The position numbers and the translations under genes were made by a program. From positions 17,357 to 23,321 of the forward strand of contig DOTA01000272.1 in assembly GCA_003513015.1 (NCBI GenBank): a stretch of 5,965 bases of DNA, read 5' to 3'. A model generated the notes under the pieces. It was not told the origin of the DNA and ran no database searches. It worked only from the letters and a program-made list of their open reading frames with translations. The stretch is from Chloroflexota bacterium. GTDB lineage: Bacteria > Chloroflexota > Anaerolineae > Anaerolineales > UBA11858. Within the stretch, counting starts at the first letter, position 1. Each line of letters opens with the position of its first letter. Positions 5,098 through 5,965 of this stretch are shown here, one piece after another.

Positions 5098-5965
5098 GTG
5101 CCAAATCCGACGATCTGCTGCCATCGGATGAACTTGATCCAGAAGATATCGATGATAACGACATCATTGACGATGATGATTTACTCTTCGAGGCCGTTGA
5201 GGCTTTGAAAGATGGGGAAGATGAAGAGCTTGACACAGACGATGATGACCTTGATAAAGTAGACCCAGAGGTTTCGCTGGATATTCTGGCTCCGGCCCGC
5301 GGCGTGGTTGAATTGGGCGATGATCCGGTGCGGTTATATCTCAAAGATATTGGCAGCATCGAATTATTGGATGTCAACCATGAATTTTGGCTGGCAGCGC
5401 GCATGGATGCCATCCGCCGCCTGGATGTGATCACCCGCCAGCACCCCACCGCCAGCCGCGGCGGGTCTCCGCAAAATCAAGTTTTCCGCGCCCTATACGA
5501 AGAATTTGCCACAGCCTGGAAGCGCGCCAGGGAAGACATCATCCGTTTGAAATATGAATGTCCCGATTTTTTGCTGACCTATGCCGAGGCGCGCCGGCTG
5601 CGTCAAACCTGGCAAAGCGAAGAACCTTCTTATTTGCGAACTTATCTCGATAACGGTTTGTGGGGCAGAGACCCGTTTTGGAACGAGATCGCCAAAAAAG
5701 CCTTTTTGGTATTCATCTCACTCTATGCTTTGCCGGATGAAACTGCCGAATATGTGCTGGCTTATCTCCAAAAGAACAGCAAACTGCCGCCGGAAAGCTC
5801 CTTTGTGCGCTACCTTCCCCCCGATGATGAATTACGCCTTGAAATCAGCAAACTAAGGCGTTTAGCTTACGAAGCCCATAACGCCATCATCCGCGCCAAT
5901 TTACGGTTGGTGGTCAGCGTGGCAAAACGCTACATTGGGCGCGGTAGTTCCTTTCTGGATTTGAT
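5094..5965 (+). CDS. rpoD: primary sigma factor RpoD/SigA (3' truncated by window edge)
   Basis: Housekeeping sigma-70 factor directing RNA polymerase to most promoters. The first 290 codons are present and the frame runs off the right edge. Residues 1-60 are extremely acidic (many consecutive Asp/Glu), consistent with a region 1.1-like inhibitory segment. Region 1.2 is clear at about 76-106 (DDPVRLYLKDIGSIELL). A long non-conserved segment (about 107-255) follows, as in large primary sigmas. Region 2.1 begins about 258 and is unmistakable in NAIIRANLRLVVSVAKRYIG (263-282), followed by the start of region 2.2 (FLDL at the edge). The DNA-binding regions 2.4, 3 and 4 lie outside. It overlaps dnaG by ATGA, so the two are probably cotranscribed and translationally coupled, with an additional internal promoter at 4975-5003. 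Alternative sigma factors normally lack both region 1.2 and this insert, so a primary sigma is favoured. Confidence 0.95.
   Translation, partial: MSAKSDDLLPSDELDPEDIDDNDIIDDDDLLFEAVEALKDGEDEELDTDDDDLDKVDPEVSLDILAPARGVVELGDDPVRLYLKDIGSIELLDVNHEFWLAARMDAIRRLDVITRQHPTASRGGSPQNQVFRALYEEFATAWKRAREDIIRLKYECPDFLLTYAEARRLRQTWQSEEPSYLRTYLDNGLWGRDPFWNEIAKKAFLVFISLYALPDETAEYVLAYLQKNSKLPPESSFVRYLPPDDELRLEISKLRRLAYEAHNAIIRANLRLVVSVAKRYIGRGSSFLDL

Noticed and set aside
5230..5258. Perfect TTGACA with a partial -10 (GATAAA) inside rpoD
   Set aside because: Lies in the acidic coding region with a poor -10 and no downstream gene start to serve; most likely chance.
4883..5449. 188-codon Ser-rich minus-strand frame spanning the dnaG-rpoD junction
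   Set aside because: The Ser-rich run is simply the complement of the GAT/GAA-rich acidic start of the sigma factor.
1..5965. CRISPR array, insertion sequence or phage gene
   Set aside because: No regularly spaced repeats, transposase-like or phage-like protein found.

Overview
The window (about 51% G+C by eye) looks like an ordinary chromosomal segment from an anaerobic or facultative bacterium that can reduce nitrite to ammonium. The DnaG and primary sigma factor style suggests Chloroflexota (Anaerolineae-like): a DnaG zinc finger reading CFGEC, a RHEA-type insert after the TOPRIM core, and a sigma factor with a large segment between regions 1.2 and 2.1. This assignment is from memory of the families and is moderate at best.

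Layout. Positions 1-1750 hold the 3' part of nrfH and a complete nrfA, joined by an ATGA overlap. They encode the membrane quinol dehydrogenase and the pentaheme nitrite reductase. The operon ends at a perfect 13-bp hairpin terminator (1770-1803). Convergent to it is a Crp/Fnr-family regulator (2531-1830, minus strand) with a CRP-like recognition helix but neither FNR cluster cysteines nor the cAMP phosphate-binding Arg-Ser pair. A 134-bp intergenic region (2532-2665) separates the regulator from a divergent, unrecognised 67-residue acidic protein (2666-2869). It carries two back-to-back sigma70-type promoters whose -35 elements lie in or next to the two arms of one 16-bp palindrome. This is the clearest regulatory structure in the window.

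Positions 2870-3162 contain no convincing gene. They hold a dense cluster of inverted repeats (2954-3076), either a structured RNA or a REP-like palindromic repeat, followed by an extended -10 promoter (TGGTATAAT). Positions 3163-5965 hold dnaG (primase) and the first 290 codons of the primary sigma factor gene (rpoD/sigA), again joined by an ATGA overlap. This is the core of the macromolecular synthesis operon, without rpsU. A strong sigma70-like promoter lies inside the 3' end of dnaG and could drive rpoD alone.

How the parts may work together: NrfH passes electrons from menaquinol to NrfA for six-electron nitrite reduction on the outer face of the membrane. The neighbouring Crp/Fnr protein is a plausible redox or nitrogen-oxide regulator, but its nearest visible candidate target is its own divergent intergenic region, not nrfHA, whose promoter lies outside the window. 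dnaG-rpoD is unrelated housekeeping. I found no convincing wholly new system. The least explained parts are the small acidic gene with its shared palindromic control region, and the inverted-repeat element before dnaG.
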